A stretch of DNA of 64,000 nt, from positions 62,001 through 126,000 of the forward strand of contig JANBPK010000812.1 in assembly GCA_027579435.1 (NCBI GenBank), read 5' to 3'. This document shows, piece after piece, positions 46,660-57,148 of the stretch; position 1 is the first letter of the stretch; each line of letters opens with the position of its first letter. Both the position numbers and the translations under genes were made by a program. This DNA is from Candolleomyces eurysporus. Its lineage: Eukaryota > Basidiomycota > Agaricomycetes > Agaricales > Psathyrellaceae. The notes under the pieces were generated by a model that did no database searches, was not told the origin of the DNA, and was given only the letters and a program-made list of their open reading frames with translations.

Positions 46660-47089
46660 AGTCTGTGGTGGAGGACAAATCGGATACGAGAATGATTGCA
46701 AATAGACTGTGTGAACTCTATTCCAATTGTGGTGAATGACGAGTCTGTAGCTGATCTCAGTTACCAGCTTCTTCAGTGTATCGCAGTGGAGAGAAGAATG
46801 TTGGATTCTCGGTGTAGTTTAGGGAGCAGCGCTTGGAGACAAGCCCCCCCCAATCTGTAATAAATTTCTATGCGGCCTCACTGTCGTGGTCCTACTCACG
46901 TATTCGTACTGGACCAAGAAGGGTGCCATCTACCGAGAACCTGTCGCTATTCAAGACGAAGATCATAAATTTTAGCCTTGTACGAATTCATTCGCGAGCA
47001 GTCGACTCATCTTTTATGATAAGTGGTGATGAAATTTCATACATCTGGCATCTAGTCGACAATCTTAGAGTGGCATATGGAAGAGAAAG

Positions 47090-47595
47090 AGTTCACCGCG
47101 GACCATATCACGACAGAAATTCCAACACATGGATCTCGTTCAAGTAGCGAAAGGCTGAATCGTCACTTTCATTGCTCTTAATACGCCACAGGGGTAGGCG
47201 AACTGTCCCGTGAATGGGTCAAACGACCCTCGATAAGCATGGCACCTGCTTCCAGACCAGTGTTGTAGAGGCCGCGAATGGGCGTACAACAACTCTGAAT
47301 TTGGATCTCTAGAAGACTGCGTGGAAGTCAGGGTCGACATGACTGCGAAAAAGCCCCCGCTTCGAAGAAAGAGCATGAATAGGCGGTTGAATGACAGGAT
47401 GTAGTTGCTAAATGTTGTCGCACGTGCATGTCTGCCAGGAGAGGTTCAGTTGACAATAGGTTATTCGCAATCTTAAGCTGCCCTCAACTTCCTTGACTCA
47501 GTCGCAGAAGCTCGAAAGGCTCGGGATCAGAGAAGATCTGAAGGTGGAGGGGTCCGGAAAGCCGGTCCTGTGTCGGTATCTCTATCGGATTCCAT
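47090..47595 (-). pseudogene. F-box pseudogene, tandem copy 3 with internal deletion
   Basis: It begins like copy 1 (MESDRDTDTGPAF from 47595), but a small deletion shifts the F-box out of frame. The donor of the first intron reads GGAAGT instead of GTAAGT. It then jumps directly to the C-terminal third, reading MSTLTSTQSSRD and FDPFTGQFAYPCGVL, losing roughly 1.2 kb of the middle. The last exon is also damaged, so the final motif runs into stops. It sits in tandem after copies 1 and 2 and is clearly non-functional as an F-box gene. Confidence 0.75.
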
Positions 47596-47791
47596 GACTT
47601 GTGGTAGTAAGGGACAAAGATGAACGCGAGCACGACCATGACCCCGAACGCAAATAGACTGTGACCGAAGGCAGGAACGAAAGGACGGGATATAATACAG
47701 AATCATCTTAATTTCGTAAATACATGAAGAAAAAAAGAAAGACATCACTTTTAATCGTCTCAATCCAGCCTGACTGGGATGAGGTCTCAGA

Positions 47792-50209
47792 TTATGACTT
47801 GGCCAATTGGGAAGAACTCTCTTCGTCCTTTCCATCTGCAGCTGGCCCAGACGCATTTCCACCGATGTGCCCTTCTTTCAAATCGTGCGCCACAAGTTCC
47901 CGCTGCTTCTTGGCCTCGTCCTCTTCGTACACTATCGATGAAAGCGGAAGGAGAATTCGTAAGCTTAGCACGTAGTGAAAGGAGGGACAGTAGTACGCAC
48001 AGAAAGCCAACTCTTCCAACGACCTCCCAGATGTCTCTGGGAACAGGAAGTAGATGAAGACGACTTCGTACGCCAGGAAAACGACGTAGCTGATGTAAAA
48101 CTTCCAGCCTGAAGTGATGAACGCGTTCCAGTGAGTACACACATCAAGTATGTGGAGACGCAAATCCAAGAACTCACCAGCCTCCGCGATTCCAATCGGG
48201 TTCACAAAAGTATTGAAGAACCCAGCCAGTCTTCCGAATGCCTGGAAAATCGTAATGCCCTTGGCACGAACGTGGAATGGGAAGAGTTCAACGAGGAAAG
48301 CTGTCATCATCGGTGACCAGATTAGCTCGTCATGTTCGTAGAAGGAGAAAGGGGATCAAGCAACAAGAGTGTTTATACTTACTGTATGTGAGAGCGTTGT
48401 AGCCAACATTATACGCAGGGCTGTACAGGAAGATGAACCTAAACAAAAACAACATCAGCTTCGAGGGGTGGGTTATCGACGGCGAATGGGGAAACATACG
48501 CGATAACAGCCCTCGACGACCCTTGATCGCCCGAAATCGCATATCTCGCACTCGCCACCGTCCATCCGGTGAAGATCAGCAGCAACGACACGGCGCAAAC
48601 CTGAGCAAGTCCACAAGTCAGGGATAGGGCGCTGGGGGAATGAAAATGCATGGTAGACGCACCAGGTACGCAGACCTTCTCTTGAATCTCGATACGGTAA
48701 GAGCCAAGATGGTAGCATTCAAGAATCCCCAGCACGTATTCGCCAAGTTGACAAGATTCTTCGTTCGGTTGTCCGTAACGCCGACGTTGTCCAAAATTCT
48801 CGCCAGGAAGTACCTGAAATCAGTGTCAGTGAAGCGAACGGAGAGCGCACGAAGAGGTGGAATAAAATACATACGAAGTCAACCCATTGCCACTCCACTG
48901 CGTAAACAGCCCCAACATTGCACAAACCAACACTCTCCTCCTCATCCCAGGCGTACTCAACATATCTTTCCACCCCACACTATCCTTCGTCGACTTCTCC
49001 AACTCCAACGTCTTTTCAATTTGCACATACTCCGCTTTCACCAACTCGCTCTCGGTATTGCCTTCGGCATGGTATTTAGCCAAGATCGCGAACGCCTCGG
49101 CTCCACGTCCGCGGGAGATGAGCCATCGAGGAGATTCAGGGAGGAAGAGGCAGAATACGACTTGCATGGCGGAAGGTACGACCTGCAGGAGTGAGGGGAT
49201 GCGCCAACCCCAATTGGAGCTCATGCGGAAGGTACCAAGGGTGGTGCCGGCAGCGACGATGGAGCCTGCGTGTGGAGCTTAGCGTGAGCTCAAGGGCAAA
49301 CGGGATAAAGGTAGAGATGACATACCGACGAAGTAACAAGAGTTGAACAGAGAACCGAGGATCGCGCGTTCCTTTGGATGCGATAGCTCTGGGTAAATCG
49401 ACGAATGAGCCAGTCGGTCCGGAGAATTTGAACAGTAACGACAGACCTCCAATAAGAGACGAAGCAGCCACAATCGCAAACGGAATCCCAACTCCAAGGA
49501 CGAACCTAGCCATAATAAACATCACAACTATACACGATTCGTTCGTGAATCAACATCAATTCTCAATGCCTTCATTACGCCGAACTACTCACAGTTATGA
49601 GCCGTTGTCTGAACAACAGCCCCCACGATCATAACAACACTCGACACGATGATCGTCCACTTTCTCCCAATCCCATCGGTAACGAGAGGGACAAAAGGGA
49701 GTGCAACGACAGCTCCGAGGGAGTACATGGCCGACATGAGGCCTAGGAGGACCGAGCGAGGAGAGTTGAAGACTGTGTAAGACGACGAGTTAAGGCATGC
49801 CCGGTGGGAAGGATTCTCAAAGAGAGGGGGGGAATGGGACGTACAGGTATCCCAAGAATCCACAGCCTGAAGACCATTCATCATCGACGAATCGAATCTA
49901 CACCACACGCAAAATAATTCATTCAGTCCACAATCGATATCCAGAGCACGAACAACGACGAACGCACCCACTAGTCATCTCGACGCCAATACACGTCGGG
50001 AAAAACAGAAGATACAATAACCTCAGATTCGGTTTCTTGTACCATGGAACCGTATCCTGTGCAACGAGTTTGGAGACCGTATCATCCGAGTAGATGTTCG
50101 CAGGGATCTTTGACGTAGTCGCCACAGGTTCACCGCTGGTGGGTTTCTCATCGTCCACCTTCAAATCCTCTTCAACGATACTCGTCCGTTTTTCTTCGAC
50201 GGGCGACAT
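47792..50209 (-). CDS. Sugar-porter-family MFS transporter (hexose/lactose permease-like)
   Basis: This is a proton-linked sugar transporter of the plasma membrane. The start at 50209 (MSPVEEKRTSIVEEDLKV) gives an acidic cytosolic N-terminus. Family motifs in order are FDSSMMNGLQAVDSWDT, VTDGIGRKWTIIVSSVVM, ARFVLGVGIPFAIVAASSLI, and ELSHPKERAILGSLFNSCYF. Then follow the central LPESPRWLISRGRGAEAFAI, TQWSGNGLTSYFLARILDN, FLVELFPFHVRAKGITIFQA and the C-terminal FLFPETSGRSLEE. About a dozen introns are needed. The ordering FxxSxMNG and the long central loop are typical of lactose/quinate-like fungal members. The sugar cannot be specified. Confidence 0.88.
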
Positions 50210-50849
50210 GGCTATCGGCAATAATCAGGGCGCCGGTGATCGAGGTCCTAGTGGCTGCCGACAATGCAAGGGCGAGAAGAAGAAGAGAGGGGAAGGGGAG
50301 ATCAATGAAGGAAGAAAGCCCCACTTCTCAAAAAGAAGCCAGGGAGGGTGTCCCAATCGCATTCGCCCTTTTAAACAAAATAACAAGCGTCCAAAAGGGC
50401 CTCCCACCACGAGATGCAACGTTTCCGCCAAGATCACTTTCAAGAGGAGCTAGGGAGTACCATTTTGCCAATGATTCCCCGCAACGCCTTATAGAAGCTT
50501 CAGTATAGGGTATCTTGCCGTGGTGGGGACTAGGAAGAAGCACCACCAGGTATCATCAAAAAAAAGAAGTGAAGCGGTCCGGGACCTGAGAAAATCAGGA
50601 GAGCCGCAGGTTGACAGTCACCTTAGGAGGATGTAGTACGGACGGGGCAATGAATGAATGAAGATAACAAATACGCACCAGTCCACCAATGAAAGAGTTA
50701 AGCATGTGGAAGGCCGGAACACCTGACGGCATGCCTCCGACCCCACAGCGGGGAAACTCCGGAAGCGAATGTGAATGGAAGAGGCGTATACGTAGCACCC
50801 AGCCGCTAATGGGTTAAAGGAAAAGATTGAATGTTAGGAAAGTGGGAGT
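50210..50849. other. Intergenic region
   Basis: A purine-rich plus strand at 50270-50340 corresponds to the CT-rich leader of the minus-strand transporter. No gene is supported. Confidence 0.45.
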
Positions 50850-51940
50850 GGTGGGTATGACGGTGATAGGTCTCCGAAAGCGGACTGACCGGATCCCCCG
50901 CATGACCTTGATGAGTACATATGTACACGGTCTAGCAAGTGGATCTTGCGGTCGTCATGAAACATGAACTTGATCAAGCTTCCTATTTCACAGTGACCCT
51001 GTAGAAGCCATGAAGCCATGGCGAATGACTTCCACTGGTGCGTGCGTTCAATACGTTCAGTCCACAACTTCATACAGAGATCAGACAAGGTTCTGACAGA
51101 CAGATGTGATAACAACGTACCCTTTACCAAGGCGTCCGTCGCCGTCGTAATCACATATCTCCCAGTTCGTGGCTTCTGGATGCAGCGAATTGCCGCCTCA
51201 TCGCTTCCGTAACCTTGAGAAGGCCCTGAAACTTCGGATTCCCTAGCTTACTTCGGTACTTCAAAGCAACATGGAGCTGGCAATCAAAAACAAAGAATGA
51301 ATCGACGGTGCCAGTTCGGGAGGGTTAGTGAGCGTGCCGCGGTTATACGCATTCGGAGGCCATTCGCACAAGTTGCGATCTCTGTGGTAAAGGATAAGGC
51401 GGAGAGGACCTGGTGACAACGATGCGCTTCGCAAGCTGGTCGCACAAGTAGCGCTGATGAGATAAAAACCAGTGTAAGTGATCGATTCAGACGAAGCGGA
51501 GTATTAGAAGGAACGTGAAGCTCACCGGAAAGTCTATATCACGCACTTCTTGACCGAATTGCCCAAGGTTCCTCTCGAATCTGGTTTTGACCGCATGGTG
51601 AGGACTCTGGGAATCCACGTTTCCTGAAAGATATGTCATTCCGTTAGCCCAGGGATACACTGATACATATTTTTTTACGAGGCTGAATCGCCAACCATGC
51701 ACAGAGCTGGGCTCGACTTGTCGGACACACGCTAGAAATCGTTCAAAAGAGTTTATTATCCAAAAAATGTGCATAAAAGCCTTGGAGTCGTATGAGCTCG
51801 TTGACCTGGCAGTTACAAGAGAGGGTTCTTACTGAAATACACGATGACTCGCCAGGCTGAGGATGACTGGCGATGATAATGATGGTCGGAAGACAACGAG
51901 TGATTCCGATTCCGGCGCCGCCGCCATATTCGGACCCCTG
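50850..51940 (-). other. Coding-like region without a coherent model
   Basis: On the minus strand several neighbouring segments have protein-like composition: MAAAPESESLVVFRPSLSSP (from about 51930), FERFLACVRQVEPSSVHGWR, FERNLGQFGQEVRDIDFP, FFVFDCQLHVALKYRSKLGN, and LWTERIERTHQWKSFAMASW followed by GHCEIGSLIKFMFHDDRKIH. Splice signals exist between them, but the phases do not agree, and stops interrupt the middle. It may be a decayed gene or an intron-rich gene that needs transcript evidence. No domain was recognised. Confidence 0.3.
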
Positions 51941-52094
51941 ACGCGGCGTGACTAGATTGATTTGCTGTGAACCTGCGCGCCAATATAAGCCTTTTCTCCT
52001 GCCACTCATCTTCATCCTCATCGGAGTCGCCTCTCCACCAATTTCTCCCCTTATCCTTGCATTAAGGTCTCTCTTTACTTGAAGATAATCCATA

Positions 52095-52705
52095 ATGTTG
52101 ATCAAGGTCAAGGTATGTAGTGGGATCGGGGTGTTTTGCTATTTATCGATTGTCGACGCGTCTCTGACCATTTTCGTTTTGCTTCGGTTTCCAGACACTT
52201 ACTGGCAAGGAGGTACGACGAACATAGCGCAATAAAGATGCCGTTTCCTTTGCGCGGTCTTAACAAGGTTCTGTGTTGCCATTACAGCTCGAGCTCGATA
52301 TCGATCCCGATGACAAGGTAGGTCTTCGTCCCAACATCTTTAATCGAGTCATCGAGCTCCAAGCTTCGGAGTATAGAGCATATTGAGCTGGCATGCTGAC
52401 TGCGGCTCTGTGCTGTAGATTTCGAGGATCAAGGAGAAAGTCGAGGAGCAATCTGGAGTGCCACCTGCACAGCAACGGTTGATCTTTGGTGGGCGTCAAA
52501 TGTACGTCGTGTGGCCCACAGCCTTTCTTCTAGAATACTCTTTGCTGATTCCCAGCGCTTTACATGCACTTACTCTCCGACCTACGCTCATACCCCCATC
52601 CCCTCGCTCTCCCGAGATAGGCCAGACGAGAAGACCGCGACTGAACTCAACATCGCAGCAGGATCAGTCCTCCATCTGGTCCTCGCTCTGCGTGGAGGTC
52701 AATAG
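52095..52705 (+). CDS. RUB1: NEDD8/Rub1 ubiquitin-like modifier
   Basis: This ubiquitin-like protein is conjugated to cullins and activates SCF and other cullin-RING ligases. Exons 52095-52112, 52195-52212, 52288-52317, 52419-52501 and 52621-52705 give 77 residues. The sequence reads MLIKVKTLTGKELELDIDPD, then RIKEKVEEQSGVPPAQQRLI, then FGGRQMPDEKTATELNIAAG, and ends VLHLVLALRGGQ. Ala at the position before LRGG distinguishes NEDD8 from ubiquitin, which has Arg there. The single residue after GlyGly must be removed by a NEDD8 protease before conjugation. First exons of 18 nt are unusually small. It neighbours no other pathway gene, but the F-box array nearby encodes substrate receptors of the ligase type it activates. 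Confidence 0.93.
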
Positions 52706-53088
52706 AGGATCAATTCATTGCCTGTACTCGCGATCTCCCTTCCCCTTTTACCTTCAACCTACCTATCGTTTAGAAGTTTACCCTACACACCACTGCCACC
52801 GCAACCCCGCCGATGATGACCAAGCTGCTTTGTTGTACCCAATAAATCATAATCTGTATTCATTCTCTTTCACTGATGACTACGACAACCAGAAGGTTTT
52901 CCAATGAAAGGGGTTGCGCCTTACGACCTATCCATCAATTTACATATCCATCCGCTCAACCCGACCTTGGCTCAGGTCTCGTGTCCCCATCCATGGAAAG
53001 CACGTTGGCATAAGCCCTCTCGTATCCAATCAAGAGTGAGATCGCACACTAAACTCGAAAGTTATGTGAACAAAAGGAAAGAAAAGAG
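52706..53088. other. 3' flank of NEDD8
   Basis: A CT-rich trailing sequence with AATAAATC near 52841, possibly a polyadenylation signal. No gene is seen. Confidence 0.4.
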
Positions 53089-53220
53089 GCGTGCTTTGGT
53101 CCCCCCAACTCCGACGAGCACTTTCGTTCTCGGAAACGAAACCGAAAGGCTCATCACAGTTGAGGCTCAAGCCCGAGGCCCACGACAAGGGAGCACGCCA
53201 TTCCTCGGGAATCACGCACC
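53089..53220. repeat. Structured module, copy 1
   Basis: GCGTGCT (53089-53095), CCCGAGG (53172-53178), AGCACGC (53192-53198) and CCTCGGG (53203-53209) are complementary in the order a-b-a'-b', a crossing (pseudoknot-like) arrangement. It shares GGCTCAAGCCCGAGGCCCAC with copy 2. Confidence 0.65.
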
Positions 53221-54420
53221 TTTGCTTTCATCCTCGTCAGTCTTCCGAAAGTCAGTGTCGATGAGCGGAGAGAAAGTTCACTGGGACTTGAGCAGCGGAC
53301 GGTCCGACTCCTTGACGCATACTCTTACACGAACACACACGGAATCTCAGAGGAGGCATCGCTTTCTTTCTCGGCTCGATGACGCAATTCAGCCTCAAAA
53401 TCCATGCTCAGAAATCAGGGCAGGCTCATCAGGCTTAAGTAGGAAAGGCTAGACCCAAGGAAAAGTCAATCGCTTCCAGTGAAATGGGTTACTCACTGGG
53501 ACCTGGAGATACCTCAAAGGCCTGCCTCAAGTAGAGGTAGAAGTCTGAGAAATTAGAGAAACTCGGAAGTCATCATCCGCAGTACCAAGTCCCCAAGTCT
53601 GATCCCGCTCGGAATCCATGCACCAAGGTGAGCGATTTAATAAAGTGGTTGGGAAAGGGCTCGCATCCTCAGATGAGAATTGAAGAGAGCGTCGCGCAAA
53701 ATCGACCTCATTCCCATAAGATGGCAGAGGCAGGCCAAACAGAGCTTCCGACTGTAAGGTCAACTTGCAAAGAGGCAAAGCGAGGGAGAGCCAAGAGAGC
53801 GGTGAGAGAGATAGAGCCAGAGAATGCGACAGAGAAAGTGGGGAGAGAATGAGAAGGCAAACAGACGCGTCAGCTGGTATGGCGTTGGGAGAAAAGAACA
53901 GACCTCTCTGAGCACGCCACGGCGTCTCTGCCAGAATGGTGATAAAAAACTCTGACCTCGGACGGCCGAGGCTGAAAAGCCTCATGACATGTACCCAGGG
54001 AGGCCCGACGTGAAGCGCGAGACGGGCCCAGAAAGAAGGCCTAGAGACGTAGACACAGGGGCAAGACAACTTGGGGAAAAGAACTGAGACAATTCGAAAG
54101 ATTGGGCGAAGCCAGATATGCTTACTCACCAGAGTCAGCATCAAGTGCCCTATTAAGATGACAACTCTGCGAAGGCGAGGTGATCAGCACAGACGACAAG
54201 AGGGAGAGGAGTGCGCACAGAGTGGTCAATGTCGCTTTCGTTGATCTCATAATCGCCCGGGTCTGAAAGAGGTGATTAGCCAAGAGGACGATGCAAGCAG
54301 ATACATAGCTTCCAGCGAGCGAGTGGGATCGCCCCTCAAAAAAGCGTCAACATTGATAGTCCTGAAACTGAAGTGATCAGCGCTGACGGTGATAGGAAAG
54401 TATGGACATAGCTCTGTATA
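53089..54420 (-). repeat. Repeated element, truncated unit c
   Basis: It begins (left end) with the structured module at 53089-53220 and shares landmarks with the units at 54427-56190 and 62349-63960. These are CTTGACGCA.ACTC about 230 bp in, GAGAAACTC.GAAGTC, a strongly purine-rich plus strand, and A(T/C)..AC(A/G)TAGCT about 1.2 kb from the module. The unit stops just before the next module, without a TATA end. No protein is supported on either strand. The minus strand is assigned because complete units carry a promoter-like end in that direction. Confidence 0.55.
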
Positions 54421-54426
54421 AAAGCG

Positions 54427-54545
54427 GCGTGCTTTGGTCCCCTCGACTCCGAGCTGTTCATTGAAGAAAGCTCATCATAGTCGAGGCTCAAGCCCGAGGC
54501 CCACGACAAGGGAGCACGCCATTCCTCGGGAACCACGCACCTTTC
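54427..54545. repeat. Structured module, copy 2
   Basis: The same four complementary segments are present: GCGTGCT 54427-54433, CCCGAGG 54493-54499, AGCACGC 54513-54519, CCTCGGG 54524-54530. The spacing from b to b' is conserved, while the left interval is shorter than in copy 1 by insertion or deletion. Confidence 0.65.
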
Positions 54546-56190
54546 TTCTGAACTCCACATATGAGGACGGAAGAGCACCCAAAGGCGGTTGCTGTCGAAA
54601 AGTGTTTAGGGTTGGACGTCGACGGAAAGAGATTCATCTTGAGGGTCTGAAAGCTCAAAGGTTTTCTTGACGCACACTCCTGCTCACGGGCCCATCCCTC
54701 AATCACTCTCAATCTCAAGAATCTTGCCCAGCTTAACGAAGTCAGACTCAACCATCCCAGCAGTCTCAAGCTCAAGCTGAATGAAGATGTTCAAGACAAG
54801 GTCACTCACTCGGAACTGGAGAAACTCAGAAGTCGTCGTCTGGAGTCTCAAGTCTCAATCTCCTCATTCAGGACCAAGTTCGAAGACTTGCTTTGTGAGA
54901 AGCGAGCAAGGTGGATCTGCAAGGGGTCCCAATGCGCCAACAAGAGACGCCTGTCAGGCGGGAAAGCACCCGGTGAAGATTGGGAGATGCCCCCGACGTC
55001 CAGCCGAAGGAAATGGGCAGCTTAGCGCGAGGAGATACGTGAAGGATTTTGGAGAAGAAGAGGACGATAGAATGGGGGTGATGCCGAGGGGAGGCAGGCA
55101 GAGAGTGAGATAGCTGAGGTAACCGAAGACGCGCTCGGCGTTGACAGCATTGAGAAACACTGAAAATTCTCGGAGATGGACAGCTCCGAGCCCGAGAGAC
55201 TAAGGCCGACACCAGTAGCCCGCAGAGACATCCAGGAGTGAAGCGCGGAGAGATAGTCGAGAGAAACCCAGGACAAAGAGAGTGCCGGAGGACGAGATCG
55301 AGCAAGGGGGNAAGTGAAAGGGAAGTGGGAAGAAAGCACGAAGTCGGCAGTAGAAGCAAGACATACAACTCACTCATCCCAACTCAACTCAAAATCGTCT
55401 TAGAAGAGCTCACTAAGGTCTCAGGCATCTGAGAACTATCACATGGTGAGGGTGGAGGCGACCAGCATAGGGGACGAGAGGCAGAGGAGGGCGCACGAAG
55501 AAGTTGGCAAGCGTCGCGTTCGAGTAACGCACGAGGTCGCCTGAAGCGGGAGATCAGCCAGGAGGGCGGAGCAGGGAGGGTACGTAGCTTTCGGACACTC
55601 TTTGTGAGCCATATTGAAGCCAGGACGCGTCAAAGTAGTTCTGAAAGTGTAGCAATCAGCCCTGATGATGATAGGGAAGTGAACCTAGCTCGGTGTGGTC
55701 TGAGTGTCTGTGGCATCTACTTGGATCTCGCTCGACCCGAGCTCCAACTCGCCTTCGAATTTTGTGTAGCTTGAGAGCATACCAAATCTTGCTTGCAAAC
55801 AGCTCGTCGAACTGCCACACAACTTGCTCCCAGACCAAACAGAATTTGAGGCGGCGAGGTGGGAGCGCGAGGGTCCACCGAGACCCAAGTAGCTGCATGC
55901 GGGAAGACGACGAAGGCCTGCAAAAGATCGCGGCACAAGCAACAAGTCAGTGCGTAGTATGAAGATCAAATGAGATATCAATGAGAGCAGAGGAAAACGC
56001 GTTGAAATTGTCGAGGATAGTAGAATATAAGGAGAAAGAAAGAGGAACAATACCGAGGTAGAATGATGAACCACCACCACGGTAAGGAGGCTCCTAGGCG
56101 AACATTGAGAGTGAGGAAGACGAATGATGAGGGTAAGAGGCAAAAGATGCAGATGCCCCCATCAACCTAGCTGCACCCTTTAAATATACC
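54427..56190 (-). repeat. Repeated element, complete unit b
   Basis: The left end is structured module copy 2. The right end, on the minus strand, is GGGGGTATATTTAAAGGG at about 56175-56193 followed by a CT-rich leader. Shared landmarks with unit c include CAATCAGCC.TGA.G.TGATAGG near 55652 (unit c near 54380), and GTACGTAGCT at 55581 (unit c near 54301). One ambiguous base at 55311 lies after a G run. A weak minus-strand frame (MQLLGSRWTLALPPRRLKFC near 55898) with a possible acceptor before it is not supported further. Confidence 0.55.
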
Positions 56191-57044
56191 CCCGTGATCG
56201 CCTCAAAGTACAATGGGCGGGAACGCGTCGTCGGGGGTGGCCACAGACCACAATGACCGAGGCACAGCCATTCCTTTGTGTCCAAGCCATTTTGGCCCAA
56301 ATGCGGAATACTGCCACCGGCGGGTTGTCAGTGGCCACTCGAGGGACGCGTCGTATCCAAGCGCGACGCGTTGGTCCCTTTGTTATGGCCCTCGTGTCCT
56401 CAACGATTGCGTTTCGCTCCACAATGGAAGCTGGCGAGTTCGCGTCCTAGTTTGGGTGAGAATTCGCTTATGCGTACACGAGGCTGGAAGAAGACCGAGT
56501 GTGGGTAAGTAAGTGCGCGAACGTCCCGTTGATTAGCCCTGAGGACAGACCGCCGGTGAGCACTGCGGCCATTGTGTTCCTCATGGTTGTCAAGCTGAGG
56601 ACAATTAGATACGATCGGAGAATCAATTGGGCTGTAACGCATTGTGCGGAGCTTTCGGACGCTGTGTGCCGAAGTCGGCGCAGCGTGGTATCTTTACTAC
56701 AAATTAGGTGGCCATAATGTGCGGAGCTTGAACTGAAGCCGGCTGGGTACCACGTGCCGGCCGTGGTGAGTGCCAGGTCTCTGGCAGCATTAATCTTCAC
56801 GTTGGCCAGTTTGAGTAACGGCGATAGATGCAAAATGGAACATATAACAGTAGGCACAAATCACTTTGGCCCATTGGCGAGTGAACTTCTTGTGTATTCA
56901 TGATAGTGGTGTTGGTAGAAAATAGTTCATGGGTGACTTCCACTCAGAGCGTGGCCAATAACCCAGAGAGAATCGGAGGGGTTGGATGCATGGGCATGGG
57001 ACCTAATGAATGATGATAACAGCAAAAAATAAGACTGAACAACA
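56191..57044. other. Intergenic region
   Basis: No gene is supported. It separates unit b from the solitary module. Confidence 0.4.
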
Positions 57045-57148
57045 GCGTGCTTTGGTCCACCCAGCTCCTCGCCGAAGCTCAGAGCTGAGGCTCAAGCCCG
57101 AGGCTCACGACAGGGGAGTACGCTTGACCCTCGGGAACTACGTACCAG
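57045..57148. repeat. Structured module, copy 3 (solitary)
   Basis: GCGTGCT 57045-57051, CCCGAGG 57097-57103, AGTACGC 57117-57123 and CCTCGGG 57129-57135. The third segment has T in place of C, which converts one G-C pair to a G-U pair and so keeps the stem possible in RNA. No long purine-rich body follows, so this copy stands alone. Confidence 0.6.

Noticed and set aside
53527..54144. Long minus-strand frames rich in Leu and Ser in the repeat region
   Set aside because: They are the complement of a purine-rich strand, lack domain or splice support, and are not conserved in frame between units.
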